64,000 bases of DNA, taken from Streptosporangium sp. NBC_01495. Lineage in GTDB: Bacteria > Actinomycetota > Actinomycetes > Streptosporangiales > Streptosporangiaceae. The stretch lies in contig NZ_CP109430.1 of assembly GCF_036250735.1 (NCBI RefSeq), positions 496,001 to 560,000 of the forward strand, in the 5' to 3' direction. This document shows, in pieces, positions 8,069 to 16,571 of the stretch; within the stretch, counting starts at the first letter, position 1; each line of letters starts with the position of its first letter. Below the pieces are notes generated by a model, which saw nothing but the letters and a program-made list of their open reading frames with translations, was not told the DNA's origin and did not search any database. A program made the translations under genes and the position numbers.

Positions 8069-8884
8069 ATGAACGAGATCCTGATTCTGGGCGCGACAGG
8101 CAAGACCGGCCGCCGAGTGGTGCGGCAGCTACGTGCGGAGGGAGAGCGGGTACGGCCCGCGTCCCGTTCCAGCGAGGTGCGCTTCGACTGGTCGGAGCCC
8201 GCCACCTGGGAGAACGCGCTGCGAGGCGCCGAGGCGGTGTACCTGGTGGCGCCCGACGACCCCACCCCGATCCGCGACTTCGTCGAGGGGGCCGTGGACG
8301 TCAAGCGTTTCGTGGTGCTGTCCGGCCGGGGCCTGGACCTGGTCGGTGAGGACTTCGGGCAGGGCATGGCCGCCGCGGAGCGGGCCGTACGCGACTCGGG
8401 GGCGGAGTGGACGATCCTGCGGGCGAACAACTTCAATCAGAACTTCGACGAGGACCTGTGGTACGCGCCGCTGCGGGCGGGGAGGCTGGCGTTGCCGATC
8501 GGCGACGTGCCCGAGCCGTTCATCGACGCCGACGACGTCGCCGCGGTCGCCGTGGCGGCACTGACGAGGGACGGGCACGCGGGGCTGACGTACGACCTGT
8601 CGGGACCGCGCGGGATGACCTTCGGCGCGGCCGTCGAGATCATCGCGCGGGCCGCCGGCCGGCCCATCGAGTACGTCGAGCTGACCCCGGAGGCCTACCG
8701 GGCCCAGCTGCTCGCCGAGGGGTACCCGCAGGTCGTGGTCGACGCGCTGAGCGCCCTGTTCGCCCTGCACCGCGCCGGTCACACGGCCGAGCCCGCCGAC
8801 GGGGTCCAGCGGGTGCTCGGCCGCCCGCCGATCGCGTTCGAGTCCTACGCGACCAGGATCGCCGCCACCGGCGCCTGGTCGTGA
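8069..8884 (+). CDS. NmrA-like NAD(P)-binding protein / atypical SDR
   Basis: A 271-residue cytoplasmic protein. The N-terminal Rossmann motif GATGKTGRRV (residues 8-17) is the NmrA/HSCARG-type GxxGxxG variant. It continues with VYLVAPDDPTPIRDFVEGAV and ends with a substrate region typical of the NAD(P)-sensing or quinone-reducing NmrA group (FIDADDVAAVAVAALT). There is no YxxxK catalytic pair of classical SDRs. Members act as redox sensors or NADPH-dependent reductases. It is divergent from the AraC regulator gene and followed by a strong terminator, so it forms a single-gene unit. Confidence 0.85.
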   Translation: MNEILILGATGKTGRRVVRQLRAEGERVRPASRSSEVRFDWSEPATWENALRGAEAVYLVAPDDPTPIRDFVEGAVDVKRFVVLSGRGLDLVGEDFGQGMAAAERAVRDSGAEWTILRANNFNQNFDEDLWYAPLRAGRLALPIGDVPEPFIDADDVAAVAVAALTRDGHAGLTYDLSGPRGMTFGAAVEIIARAAGRPIEYVELTPEAYRAQLLAEGYPQVVVDALSALFALHRAGHTAEPADGVQRVLGRPPIAFESYATRIAATGAWS

Positions 8885-8907
8885 CGCCCGCCGGACAGGC
8901 GATGAGG

Positions 8908-9012
8908 GCGTTCATCGGCCTGTTCGGCGGCGGACGGGTCGGCGCGGTGCGGCGCGGGGGCGTTCATCGCGTGTCCGGCAGTGTGTTCATCGGCCTGTCC
9001 GGCGGGGGCAGG
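8908..9012. repeat. short imperfect direct repeats downstream of the NmrA-like gene
   Basis: Three imperfect copies of GTTCATCGGCCTGTCCGGCG start near 8910, 8962 and 8984, the middle one shortened and diverged. They are non-coding and lie between the NmrA-like stop and the terminator hairpin. No function is suggested. Confidence 0.5.
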
Positions 9013-9024
9013 GCCGGCGCGGCG

Positions 9025-9054
9025 CCGGGGCGGTGAGGACGCTCACCGCCCCGG
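9025..9054. terminator. hairpin between convergent genes
   Basis: Perfect 13-base arms CCGGGGCGGTGAG (9025-9037) and CTCACCGCCCCGG (9042-9054) with a four-base loop. It lies between the NmrA-like gene and the protease remnant, which point at each other. There is no T-run, as usual for GC-rich actinomycete terminators. Confidence 0.75.
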
Positions 9055-9071
9055 CGGTGTCCCGCGGACGG

Positions 9072-9782
9072 TCAGCCTCGCCGCCACTTCTGGTTGGCGC
9101 CGCCGTTGCACTCCCACTGCTGCAACGGCGTGCCGGCGCCACCCCAGCCGGTGACGTCCACGCACTTGTTGGCCTGCGGGTTGACCAGGTCGCCGGCGCC
9201 GCTGAGGACGAACTGCTGTGCCGGGTTGCCGCTGCAGGTGGCGAGCTGGATGGCGGCGCCGTTGGCGGTGGAGCCCCAGGCCACGTCCATGCAGAGGCCG
9301 AAGGCGCGGACGGTGCCGTCGCCGGGGAACGTCCAGTTCTGCGCTGCGGTGCCGTTGCAGTCCCACAGCTGCAGGCGCTGGCCCGCGACGCCGTTGCTGC
9401 CGGGTACGTCGATGCACTTGTCCTGCCAGCCGATGAGCCGGCCGCCGCCGCTCCCTCCGGTGGTGGTCAGGGTCAGGCCGTACGCGCCGAGGATCTCGTT
9501 GACCGGCTGGTAGAAGGTGTTACCGCCGGTCGAGCAGTTGCCGGAGCCGCCGGAGGTGACGCCCTGGGCCTGGTCGCCGGTGATCCAGGCGCCGCCCGAG
9601 TCGCCGCCCTCGGCGCAGGCCGAGGTCTGGGTCAGCCCGTGGACCAGCGACCCGGAGTAGTTGACGGTCACGTTCTTGGCCTGGATGACGCCGCAGCGCC
9701 AGCCGGTGGTGCGCCCGGACCGGCAGATGGAGGCGCCCACCACGGCCTCCTGGGAGCCCGCCACGGCGATGTTGCCGCCGCC
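9072..9782 (-). pseudogene. 5'-truncated secreted S1 (streptogrisin-like) protease with ricin-type lectin domain
   Basis: The frame encodes the C-terminal part of an S1E-type serine protease: VGASICRSGRTTGWRCG, then EGGDSGGAW with the catalytic serine. This is followed by a ricin B-type beta-trefoil with three QxW-like repeats (QLWDCNGTAAQNW, QLATCSGNPAQQF, QQWECNGGANQKW). Signal peptide, propeptide and the halves carrying catalytic His and Asp are missing. At the expected upstream position the DNA turns directly into the end of the alpha/beta hydrolase gene, so a deletion or rearrangement removed the front. A GTG at 9764 could start a 230-residue product, but it would be cytosolic and catalytically dead. 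Confidence 0.8.
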
Positions 9783-9792
9783 CAGGCGAACG

Positions 9793-10671
9793 TCATCCGG
9801 CCGTATGAGCGTGGACGGCGGCGGCCAGCTCCTCGTGCACCTCCGGCGGCAGCGTGTGGCCCATGCCCGCCACGATCATCAGCCGCGACCCCGGGATCCG
9901 CTCGGCGATGATCGGGCCGTGGCCCGGCTTGACCGGCTCGTGGCTGCCCTCGACGACCAGCGTGGGCGCCTTCACCCGGTGCAGCACGCCCACCGGCTCG
10001 AAGTCCGGTCTGGCCGCCGCGGCCAGCCGGTGGTTGGCCACCGCCGACAGGTCGCGGGCCCGGTCGTGGATCCGTTCCTGCAGCCGGCGCGCCGCGTCCT
10101 CGTCGAACGGCAGCCCGGTTCCGTGCAGCAGGCGCTGCTCGGCGATCATGCCGTCGATCCGGGCGCGCCGGTCCTCCGGTGGCGCGGCGGCCATCAGCGC
10201 GCGGTAGAAGGCCACGAACTCCGGCGTCGGCTCGGGCAGGCTCCCCTCGGGCTGCGGTTGCCCCATCAGAGCCCGCATGAGCACCTGACCCTCGCCGCCG
10301 CCGAGTGGTGAGGAGCCGATGACGGTCAGCGAGCGCACCCGTTCCGGCCGCTCCACCGCGACGAACTGGCCGAGCAGCCCGCCCGCCGAGTGGCCGACCA
10401 GGTGCGCGCTCTCCAGGCCGTGGGCGTCCAGCACGCGGTAGACGTCGTTCTTGATGTCGTCCCACGTGTACGGCTCCGCCGCGAAGTCGACGGTGTCCGA
10501 CCTGCCGGTGTCACGGTGGTCGTACCGGATCACCCGGCGGCCTCCGGCGACGAGACGGCCGACGAACTCGTCCGGCCACAGGACGCCCTGTGACATCGAC
10601 CCCATGATCAACAGGATCGGCGCATCCGTCGCGGCGCCGAACTCTTCACTCCAGATGTTCACGTCATGCAT
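9793..10671 (-). CDS. alpha/beta hydrolase
   Basis: A 292-residue alpha/beta-fold hydrolase. The nucleophile elbow is GHSAGG (S95), the oxyanion region ILLIMGSMSQGVLWPDEF, and the likely catalytic His lies in GMGHTLPPEV (about H272). The motif RVIRYDHRDTGRSDT is typical of the epoxide-hydrolase/haloperoxidase-like group. The start is three bases after the stop of the LuxR-type regulator gene, so the two are co-transcribed, and the regulator may respond to the hydrolase substrate. The stop (9793-9795) abuts the protease remnant, and the last residues (EELAAAVHAHTAG) look normal. Confidence 0.88.
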   Translation of the reverse strand: MHDVNIWSEEFGAATDAPILLIMGSMSQGVLWPDEFVGRLVAGGRRVIRYDHRDTGRSDTVDFAAEPYTWDDIKNDVYRVLDAHGLESAHLVGHSAGGLLGQFVAVERPERVRSLTVIGSSPLGGGEGQVLMRALMGQPQPEGSLPEPTPEFVAFYRALMAAAPPEDRRARIDGMIAEQRLLHGTGLPFDEDAARRLQERIHDRARDLSAVANHRLAAAARPDFEPVGVLHRVKAPTLVVEGSHEPVKPGHGPIIAERIPGSRLMIVAGMGHTLPPEVHEELAAAVHAHTAG

Positions 10672-10674
10672 GCC

Positions 10675-13416
10675 TCAGAGCATGTCCTGTCCCGTCACGG
10701 GTGCCTTCTGTAGAACTACTAGTCGCGCCAGTTCCGTACGGGAGCCGATGCCCAGCTTCGGATAGATCTTGTACAGGTGGTACTCGACCGTGCGCGGGCT
10801 CAGGAACAGCCGGGCGGCGATCTGCTTGCTCGACGACCCGTCGGCGACCAGGTCCGCGATACGCAGCTCCTGCGGGGTGAGCGCGTCCAGCACGGCCGGG
10901 CGCGGGGCCTGCCCGCTCTCGCCCGCCGCCCGCAGCTCACCCTGCGCGCGCCTCGCCCACGGCCCCGCGCCCGCCCGTTCGAACGTCTCCCACGCCCTCC
11001 GCAGATGCGCCCGCGCCTCGCCCGGCCGCTGCGCGCGGCGCAGGCGCTCACCCAGCAGCAGGGCCGTCCTGGCCGCCTCGAACGGGTTGGTGTGCAGCCG
11101 CAACGCCTCGACGAAGGCGTCCTCGGACGACTCGGCCAGACCCCGGCAGCGGGCCAGCAGAGCGTGCGACTCGGGCGTCGCGGCGTGCGCCGACCACCGC
11201 CGGTACGCCTCCAGCACCGCCCGCGCGGCCGCCTCGTCGCCTGCGCCCACGGCGGCCTCCACATGGTCCGGCGCCATCCGCCACACCACGGTCGGATGCC
11301 CGGCGCCCGGCCGCGCCGCGGTGATGGCCGTGAAACGGTCGTGCGCCGCCGCGTAGCGGCCCAGGCACAGGTCGAGAAGCGCCAGCGCGTACGCGGCCAC
11401 TCCCGCGCGCAAACCCACCCGGTGCGGGACGGCGATGGCCAGTGCCTCGCGGGCCCGCCGTTCGCAGGTGTCCTCCTCGCCGCGCAGCGCCGCCAGCACC
11501 GCCAGGTTGGCCAGGTGCGCCGCCACCGTGTTCTCGTAGCCGGCCTCCCGGGCCAGCGCCAAGCCCTCCTCGGAGACGGCCTGGCTGAGCGCCAGCCGAC
11601 CGCCTATGCGCTCGGCCGTCGCCACGAACTCCAGCACGACGGGCAGCTGCCCGGTCATCCCCGACACCCTGGCCACCCGCCCGGCCCGGACGGCCATCTC
11701 GGTGGCCAGATCCGACTCGCCCAGGGCGCTGGCTGCGGCCGTCGCCCACAGGTACTCCGCCGCCTCCTCCAGCTCGCCGGCCCGCGCCAGTGCCCGCCGT
11801 AGCAGGCCCGGCCCGGCAGCGTCGCCGTCCAGCGTCAGGCCGATCCCGGCCACCGTGTCCCGCAGGAACCCCTCGGGGTACGCCACCGCCCTCCGCCCGA
11901 GCTCGACGATGGCCACCGTGTCGCCGACGTACGAGGCGGCCTCCACGGCATCGGCCAGCATGTCCAGGCTGTCGCCCGCCGCCAGGATCCGCACGGCCTC
12001 GGCGGCGTCGCCGGAGTTCAGCTCGAACCGGCCCCGGAGCTGGGCGATCTCCATGGCGAGGCCGGCGTCCGCGCCGGCCCGGTCGCGGGCCTCGGCCAGC
12101 AGCGACTCCGCCTGCCCCGGGCGGCCACCGAGCCAGGCCGCGACGGCGGCGTCCTTCAGGCGGGTGGTACGGGCGCGCGGCTCGGGGGTCAGCTCGGCGG
12201 CCCTGGCCAGGGCGGTGGCGGCGGTGCCGTACCCGCCGCGGTCGCGTGCCCGCTCCGCGGCGGCCACCAGCTCGGCGGCGACCCGCTCGTCCTGGCCCAC
12301 GGCGGCTCCGGCCAGGTGCCAGGCGCGGCTGTCGCCCTCGGTCACCTCCGCCAGTGCGGTACGCACCCGGCGGACGTCGGCGGGGGTGGCCGCCTCGTGC
12401 ACCGCCGACCGGACGAGCGGATGGCGGAAGCGCACGCGGGTGCCGGACAGGTCGGCCAGCCCGGACTCCTCCAGCTCGGCCAGCGCCGTCCGCCCGGTCC
12501 AGGCCCCCGGGTCGTCCCCGGGCCGTACCGTCCGCCCGGCGGACAACCGGTCGGTGGCGCGCAGGACCAGGTCGGGGTCGGCTTCCAGCCGGTTGGTGGC
12601 GCGCAGGACCGGGGTGAGGTCGGTCTCCACGGCGGCGGCCAGGGCGAGCAGCCGGGCGGAGGCGGACAACGCGGCCACCCGATCGCCGAACAGCCGGGTA
12701 CCACCGGGCAGCGGGTCGGGCAGCGGTTCGCGTCCGGCGAGCTGCGCGGGCGTCAGGCGGGCGGCGATCTCGTCCAGGGCGAGCGGGTTCGCGCGGGTCA
12801 GCGTGATGAGTTCCCGTGCCACACCGGGCGATACACCGTGGCGGGACTCCAGCATCTCGGCCGCCGCGGCCCCGGGCAGGCCACGCACGTTCACCGTCAG
12901 CGGCACACCCTTGACCGGAGCGTCCCCGCGCACGGCGAACAGCATCGCGATCCTTTCCGTCCCCAGCCGCCTGGCGGCGAACAGCAGCGCGTCGGCCGAG
13001 GCCCGGTCGATCCACTGGAAGTCGTCGACCACGCAGACCAGCCCGTCCGGCGCGGCGGCTTCGGCCAGCAGCGAGAGCACGCCGGCGCCCAGCAGGTACC
13101 GATCGCCGGCACTGCCCGCGGCGAGTCCCAGGGCCGCGCGCACGGCGTCGCGCTGCGGCTCGGGGAGCGCGTCGAGCGAGCCGGTCACCGGCCACAGCAC
13201 CTGGTGCAGCGCCGCGAACGCGAGGTCGGACTCGGGCTCGACACCGGTGGCGCACAGCACGCGCATCGTGCCGCCTCGCCCGGCCGCCGCGTCGAGCAGG
13301 GAGGTCTTGCCCGCGCCCGCCTCGCCCCGCAGCACCACCGCGCCGCCGGAGCCGTCGCGAGCCCGCGCGATCACCTCGTCGAGCGCGCTGATTTCCGCAG
13401 ATCTGCCGTAGAGCAC
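10675..13416 (-). CDS. LAL-type LuxR family transcriptional regulator with AAA-like ATPase
   Basis: A ~913-residue protein. Walker A GEAGAGKTSLL is at about residues 31-41, a Walker B-like CVVDDFQWID follows, then a long helical TPR-like middle. The C-terminal LuxR/GerE DNA-binding domain reads TPQELRIADLVADGSSSKQIA and SPRTVEYHLYKIYPKLGI. This is the LAL (MalT-like) architecture and usual length. The start is uncertain: GTG at 13416 gives MLYGRSAEISAL, as LAL proteins usually begin; the same frame is open to 13458. It lies directly upstream of the hydrolase gene in an operon. The ligand is unknown. Confidence 0.9.
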   Translation of the reverse strand: MLYGRSAEISALDEVIARARDGSGGAVVLRGEAGAGKTSLLDAAAGRGGTMRVLCATGVEPESDLAFAALHQVLWPVTGSLDALPEPQRDAVRAALGLAAGSAGDRYLLGAGVLSLLAEAAAPDGLVCVVDDFQWIDRASADALLFAARRLGTERIAMLFAVRGDAPVKGVPLTVNVRGLPGAAAAEMLESRHGVSPGVARELITLTRANPLALDEIAARLTPAQLAGREPLPDPLPGGTRLFGDRVAALSASARLLALAAAVETDLTPVLRATNRLEADPDLVLRATDRLSAGRTVRPGDDPGAWTGRTALAELEESGLADLSGTRVRFRHPLVRSAVHEAATPADVRRVRTALAEVTEGDSRAWHLAGAAVGQDERVAAELVAAAERARDRGGYGTAATALARAAELTPEPRARTTRLKDAAVAAWLGGRPGQAESLLAEARDRAGADAGLAMEIAQLRGRFELNSGDAAEAVRILAAGDSLDMLADAVEAASYVGDTVAIVELGRRAVAYPEGFLRDTVAGIGLTLDGDAAGPGLLRRALARAGELEEAAEYLWATAAASALGESDLATEMAVRAGRVARVSGMTGQLPVVLEFVATAERIGGRLALSQAVSEEGLALAREAGYENTVAAHLANLAVLAALRGEEDTCERRAREALAIAVPHRVGLRAGVAAYALALLDLCLGRYAAAHDRFTAITAARPGAGHPTVVWRMAPDHVEAAVGAGDEAAARAVLEAYRRWSAHAATPESHALLARCRGLAESSEDAFVEALRLHTNPFEAARTALLLGERLRRAQRPGEARAHLRRAWETFERAGAGPWARRAQGELRAAGESGQAPRPAVLDALTPQELRIADLVADGSSSKQIAARLFLSPRTVEYHLYKIYPKLGIGSRTELARLVVLQKAPVTGQDML

Positions 13417-13476
13417 GAATACCCACTGTAGGAGACCTCCGCGCCGCCCCGTCCTCACGGAGCGGAGGCCGGGGCG

Positions 13477-13632
13477 TCAGGAGGCGCTGTGGTGCGGGAA
13501 GGGCCGCAGTGCGTTCAGTACGGCGTCCGGGGTGTCGGTGAAGAAGCGGATCGTGGTGGCCTCGGCGCGGCGGCCGAGGGGACGGACCACGGTGACCGGC
13601 TCGGTCAGCTCGACGACCACGTTGGTCTGCGA
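13477..13632 (-). pseudogene. 3' remnant of an unidentified gene
   Basis: About 50 codons ending in a TGA show strong third-position G/C bias and a protein-like composition (VVVELTEPVTVVRPLGRR, then ATTIRFFTDTPDAVLNALRPF). Upstream the coding character vanishes and no ribosome site or plausible start is visible. It is best read as the surviving 3' end of a deleted gene. I do not recognise the family. Confidence 0.4.
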
Positions 13633-13819
13633 TGTTCGTCGCAAGGAGCTGGCCGCGGGCGGGGGGCGGCCACTCCCCGTCGTCGGCCTCGGCGCCGGTC
13701 CGATCACGGCGCTGGCCACCGATCTCGTCGTGGGCTCTGTCCGGCCCGAGAGGCCGGGTCCGCGGCGGCGATCTCTCTTCCCAGGCGTGCGCCGTCGCGC
13801 CGCACGAAGCACGGTGTGA

Positions 13820-14128
13820 TCAGATCCCCTCGGCGCCGTGGCCAACAGCGATCGTGTCAATGTGACGGGCAAGCTCGAAGTCCTTGGCCGTGAGGCGGTT
13901 CCCGGCGTCGTGAGTGGTGATCACGAACCGAATCCGCTGCCAGGTGATGTGGATGTCAGGGTGGTGGCCGATCTCGCGAGCCTTGGCCGCGACGTACACA
14001 GCCAGATGTACGCACTCGTGATACGTGTGCTCGAAGGTGCGGGCAATGGTGTGATCCTCGCGCTCCCATCCCGGCAGCCCGGCCAGATGGGCGGCGATCT
14101 CCTCTTCGGACAATGGCTGAGGGGTCAT
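13820..14128 (-). CDS. 4a-hydroxytetrahydrobiopterin (pterin-4a-carbinolamine) dehydratase
   Basis: About 102 residues, the usual length of the family. The active-site stretch EIGHHPDIHITWQRIRFVITTHD carries the conserved His-His-Pro and Trp, followed by GLT-like GNRLTAKDFELARHID. The enzyme dehydrates 4a-hydroxy-tetrahydropterin to recycle the cofactor of aromatic amino acid hydroxylases. No hydroxylase lies nearby. The second ATG (14128) is preferred because GGAG lies six bases ahead of it; the first ATG at 14134 has none at a workable distance. It sits downstream of the GntR/SLOG operon after about 125 bases containing a small CTGAGA/TCTCAG hairpin (14155-14171). Confidence 0.9.
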   Translation of the reverse strand: MTPQPLSEEEIAAHLAGLPGWEREDHTIARTFEHTYHECVHLAVYVAAKAREIGHHPDIHITWQRIRFVITTHDAGNRLTAKDFELARHIDTIAVGHGAEGI

Positions 14129-14253
14129 CGGCATCTCCAGGGGGGCTAAGCGAACTGAGAGATGATCTCAGCCAACCAGTGGTACGGGAATGGAGTTGTC
14201 ACCCGGCCCCGTACCGGCTCATGTGGTGAAAGCGAAGCCCCGCCGGACGCCGA

Positions 14254-14730
14254 TCACTCCCTGGCGGCACCCTCGGGCCAGATCACGACCACCCGCACGC
14301 CACGACGCCGGGCCTCTGCCACAGCGCCCGCCGTCCCGCCCGCATCCACAGGCGACTCGCCATCCCACACCGCCACGAGCTCGTCGACCGAACCCAGCAT
14401 CGCCTCGTTGGCCGCGACGTACGCGTCCCGGTTGGCGTGGTCGAAATCCATGACACGGACCCGGGCGGCCTTGCTTATCAGCCGGTCGAACTGCTCAGCG
14501 TGATCTGGCTTGACCTTGGCCTCCCGGTAGTCCCGGGACGGCAGGACGACTTCGAGCGCGCCGTCGGACTGCAGGACGGCCTCGGCGAACAGCGAGTCGG
14601 CCCCGCGAGCGATGCAGGACACTCCTGTCACGTCATCGGCCACCGCTTCCAGGTGCGAGCGAAGCGCATCGGACACGAGGCGAGCCGTATCCGTCAGGTT
14701 CATGTGGCCGGTCACACCGATACGCACCAT
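14254..14730 (-). CDS. SLOG-like (DprA/LOG superfamily) protein, function unknown
   Basis: A 158-residue protein. It begins MVRIGVTGHMNLTDTARLV, a Rossmann-like strand and loop. It then has CIARGADSLFAEAVL, LEVVLPSRDYREAKV and, near the C-terminus, VDELVAVWDGESPVDAGGT followed by an AVAEARRRGVRVVVIWP strand. The paired Gly-rich loop and GGT-AVAEAR helix resemble the SLOG superfamily, which binds nucleotides or nucleotide-derived ligands (family knowledge). It lies 30 bases after a small gene and downstream of the GntR repressor in the same direction, probably one message. No catalytic claim can be made. Confidence 0.7.
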   Translation of the reverse strand: MVRIGVTGHMNLTDTARLVSDALRSHLEAVADDVTGVSCIARGADSLFAEAVLQSDGALEVVLPSRDYREAKVKPDHAEQFDRLISKAARVRVMDFDHANRDAYVAANEAMLGSVDELVAVWDGESPVDAGGTAGAVAEARRRGVRVVVIWPEGAARE

Positions 14731-14760
14731 CAGAGCGTCTCCTGATCGACGGCGATCTTC

Positions 14761-14982
14761 TCAGCGCGCCAGTGTCTCCTGAATCTGCTCTCTCAGGCCA
14801 GCCATCACAGGGTCTCGCCGCGTCGCGATCTCTGCATGCAGCTCGCGCGGCTGAACGCGGACTCGATCGGACCGCACCCGCCCGGCCGTGTCCGCGGCGG
14901 CGGTCAAGCTTTCCAGGCGTACGCCGCCGCGTTGTGCGAGGGCACACATGAACGGCACAGGAGCGCCCGCCGTGCGCTTCAC
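14761..14982 (-). CDS. small uncharacterised protein in the GntR-SLOG operon
   Basis: A putative protein of about 73 residues from a GTG at 14982, ten bases after the GntR stop. It ends RRDPVMAGLREQIQETLAR. The C-terminal half is charged and probably helical, and codon usage is typical of the genome. No Shine-Dalgarno sequence is clear, so it may be translated by re-initiation after GntR, or start at the internal ATG (MCALAQRGG). I do not recognise it. Its position between GntR and the SLOG-like gene suggests that they function together. Confidence 0.5.
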   Translation of the reverse strand: MKRTAGAPVPFMCALAQRGGVRLESLTAAADTAGRVRSDRVRVQPRELHAEIATRRDPVMAGLREQIQETLAR

Positions 14983-14992
14983 AAAGGAGGCA

Positions 14993-15772
14993 TCAGTCAG
15001 GGATGGTGAAGGCGTACGACCATACGAACCGGCTCGCCGCGTGCACGCCCCGGGCATACTCGACCACCCTGCCGTCAGCTGTACGAGTCACCCGGCGCAC
15101 CTCGACGACAGGTTCACCTGACGGAAGATCGAGAAGTAGTGTCTCGTCGGCCGTGGGCATTCGAGCATGGAGTTCTTCGGCGATCTCGTGGGGCGAGAGG
15201 CCCTTGTCGGCCAGCACTCGGAACCCACCGCCTTGCCCGGCGATTCCCGGTGAAGAATCGACCAGGGGTGTGCCTTCGACGTCGCCGGGCCGGTAGTACG
15301 AGGTCATCGTATGAGTGGGGATGCCGTCGCGGGTCATGACGCGTGCCCGCTCGTACACAGAAGATCCGACCTCGACGCCGAGTGCGGCGGCGGTCAGCTC
15401 GTCGGCGGCGACCAGAGAGACGTCTTGCGTCTGATGTCCCTGCTGCTGGGCCGATCCGCTTTCCAGCTGCTCAGTGGCGAACACTTCGACCGTGGTCCGT
15501 TCCCAGCGGTGCCGGGCGTAACGGTCCGGTCCGAGGCGCCGAATCGGATGCGACTCGCGTACGTAGGCACCCGAGCCGTGCCGGGTGACCACCAATCCTT
15601 CCGTCTTGAGCAGGATCAATGCCTTGCTGGCCGTATTGCGGGACACGCTGTAGCGATCGGCAAGATCCCGAACGGACGGCAGCTTCCCACCTGCGGGCAA
15701 GCGGCCGGCAGTGATGTCGGCCCGCAGATCGGCCGCTATGCGACGTGCGGGCGAATGCTGATCTATGTGCAT
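14993..15772 (-). CDS. GntR family repressor with UTRA ligand domain
   Basis: A 259-residue protein from the ATG at 15772 (MHIDQHSPARRIAADLRADI); a GTG nine bases upstream is an alternative. The winged HTH (about residues 5-72) includes GGKLPSVRDLADRYSVSRNTASKALILLKTEG, here in two readable halves. The C-terminal UTRA domain includes YERARVMTRDGIPTHTMTSYY, SPGIAGQGGGFRVLADKGL and EVRRVTRTADGRVVEYA. This form is common in actinomycete mobile-element control genes (KorSA-like) and in sugar regulators. It is divergent from three small genes across two AGTGTC-based palindromes, which it probably binds. A fragment of a close paralogue survives at 61697-61787. Confidence 0.9.
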   Translation of the reverse strand: MHIDQHSPARRIAADLRADITAGRLPAGGKLPSVRDLADRYSVSRNTASKALILLKTEGLVVTRHGSGAYVRESHPIRRLGPDRYARHRWERTTVEVFATEQLESGSAQQQGHQTQDVSLVAADELTAAALGVEVGSSVYERARVMTRDGIPTHTMTSYYRPGDVEGTPLVDSSPGIAGQGGGFRVLADKGLSPHEIAEELHARMPTADETLLLDLPSGEPVVEVRRVTRTADGRVVEYARGVHAASRFVWSYAFTIPD

Positions 15773-15789
15773 GAGAAACACCCTACCTA

Positions 15790-15855
15790 AGTGTCGTACG
15801 CCATTTCCTTGACGGTCGCCTCGACCTCCCTTAACGTCTAGTGTCCTACGACACT
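15790..15855. promoter_or_regulatory. two GntR operator-like palindromes in a divergent promoter region
   Basis: AGTGTC-CTAC-GACACT (15840-15855) is a perfect 6+4+6 palindrome. A second, imperfect copy AGTGTCGTACGCCATT starts at 15790, with the same left arm and a GTAC centre. They sit between the GntR gene and the small-gene operon, 18-33 and 68-83 bases from the GntR ATG, well placed for autorepression and control of both sides. A further half-site AGTGTCGTCC lies just inside the 15924 gene. Confidence 0.65.
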
Positions 15856-15923
15856 TTCACAGCGGACCCGCCCGGTGCTTGCGACGTCCGGACGGGCCCT
15901 TGATCAGGAGGTGGTCCTGACCC

Positions 15924-16571
15924 ATGAGCAACCCTAGTGTCGTCCTCGATCGGCCAACAGCGGGAGAAGTTGCCTGCGGCTGCTTCGCCGACGCCCCGCC
16001 CCTGCCGATGGGATGCGCCGACTGCGGACACGCCCCTTACGCGCACGGCTGCCCCGGCCAGATCGCCGATCACGAGTACGTGCAGCCGTCCGGCGTCCTG
16101 ATGGCCGAGCGCTTCAGCGCACGCCGCCAGCTCGGCCTCGGGACCCTGCCGACCTTCGAGCCCGCACAGCCGACGCTCGTGCCCGCGCCCCGCCAGGCCG
16201 ACCCCGAGGCGACGCCGACGCGCACCCGGCCCGCCGGACGCACCGACACCCGCCGCCCGGCAACCCCCGCCGCCCGCCCGCACCGGCCGATCGAAACGCG
16301 CCAGGACCGGGCGGCCCGCCTGGCGCTCGCCCGCGACTCCCTCGCCCACCGCCGGGCCCGCACCGCAGCCCGCACGCACGAGCACAGCGCCCCACCCCCG
16401 AGCACGGGCCAGCCAGCCGCCCGGCCACCGCTCACCCGGCTGCCGGCGCCGCCCGAGCACCAGCACCAGACCCTCCGGCCGAGGCCCGCCGTCGCCCTCG
16501 GCCGGGGCCACTCCCCGGACATCCCTCCGCCCTTACGGCACCAGCCCTACCGGCGGGAGGCCGCGGCATGA
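15924..16571 (+). CDS. uncharacterised Cys-rich/Pro-rich protein
   Basis: A 215-residue protein with an ATG nine bases after a strong AGGAGGTGG. The N-terminal ~50 residues contain a compact Cys/His cluster (C18, C20, C31, C34, H36, H41, C43; CADCGHAPYAHGC), a possible zinc-binding site. Residues 75-215 are low-complexity, rich in Pro, Arg, Ala and Thr, and probably disordered. It is the first gene of a three-gene unit facing GntR; its stop overlaps the next start (ATGA). I do not recognise the family. The Cys cluster suggests a DNA- or protein-binding adaptor, but that is inference. Confidence 0.75.
   Translation: MSNPSVVLDRPTAGEVACGCFADAPPLPMGCADCGHAPYAHGCPGQIADHEYVQPSGVLMAERFSARRQLGLGTLPTFEPAQPTLVPAPRQADPEATPTRTRPAGRTDTRRPATPAARPHRPIETRQDRAARLALARDSLAHRRARTAARTHEHSAPPPSTGQPAARPPLTRLPAPPEHQHQTLRPRPAVALGRGHSPDIPPPLRHQPYRREAAA

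Noticed and set aside
6874..8349. 491-codon rightward frame from the tnpB end across the AraC gene
   Set aside because: No family motif and antisense to an intact AraC protein; a shadow frame.
10777..13431. Long rightward open frames across the LuxR regulator gene
   Set aside because: They are antisense shadows caused by high GC; composition is Arg/Gly/Pro/Ala-rich without motifs, whereas the leftward frame has Walker and LuxR motifs.
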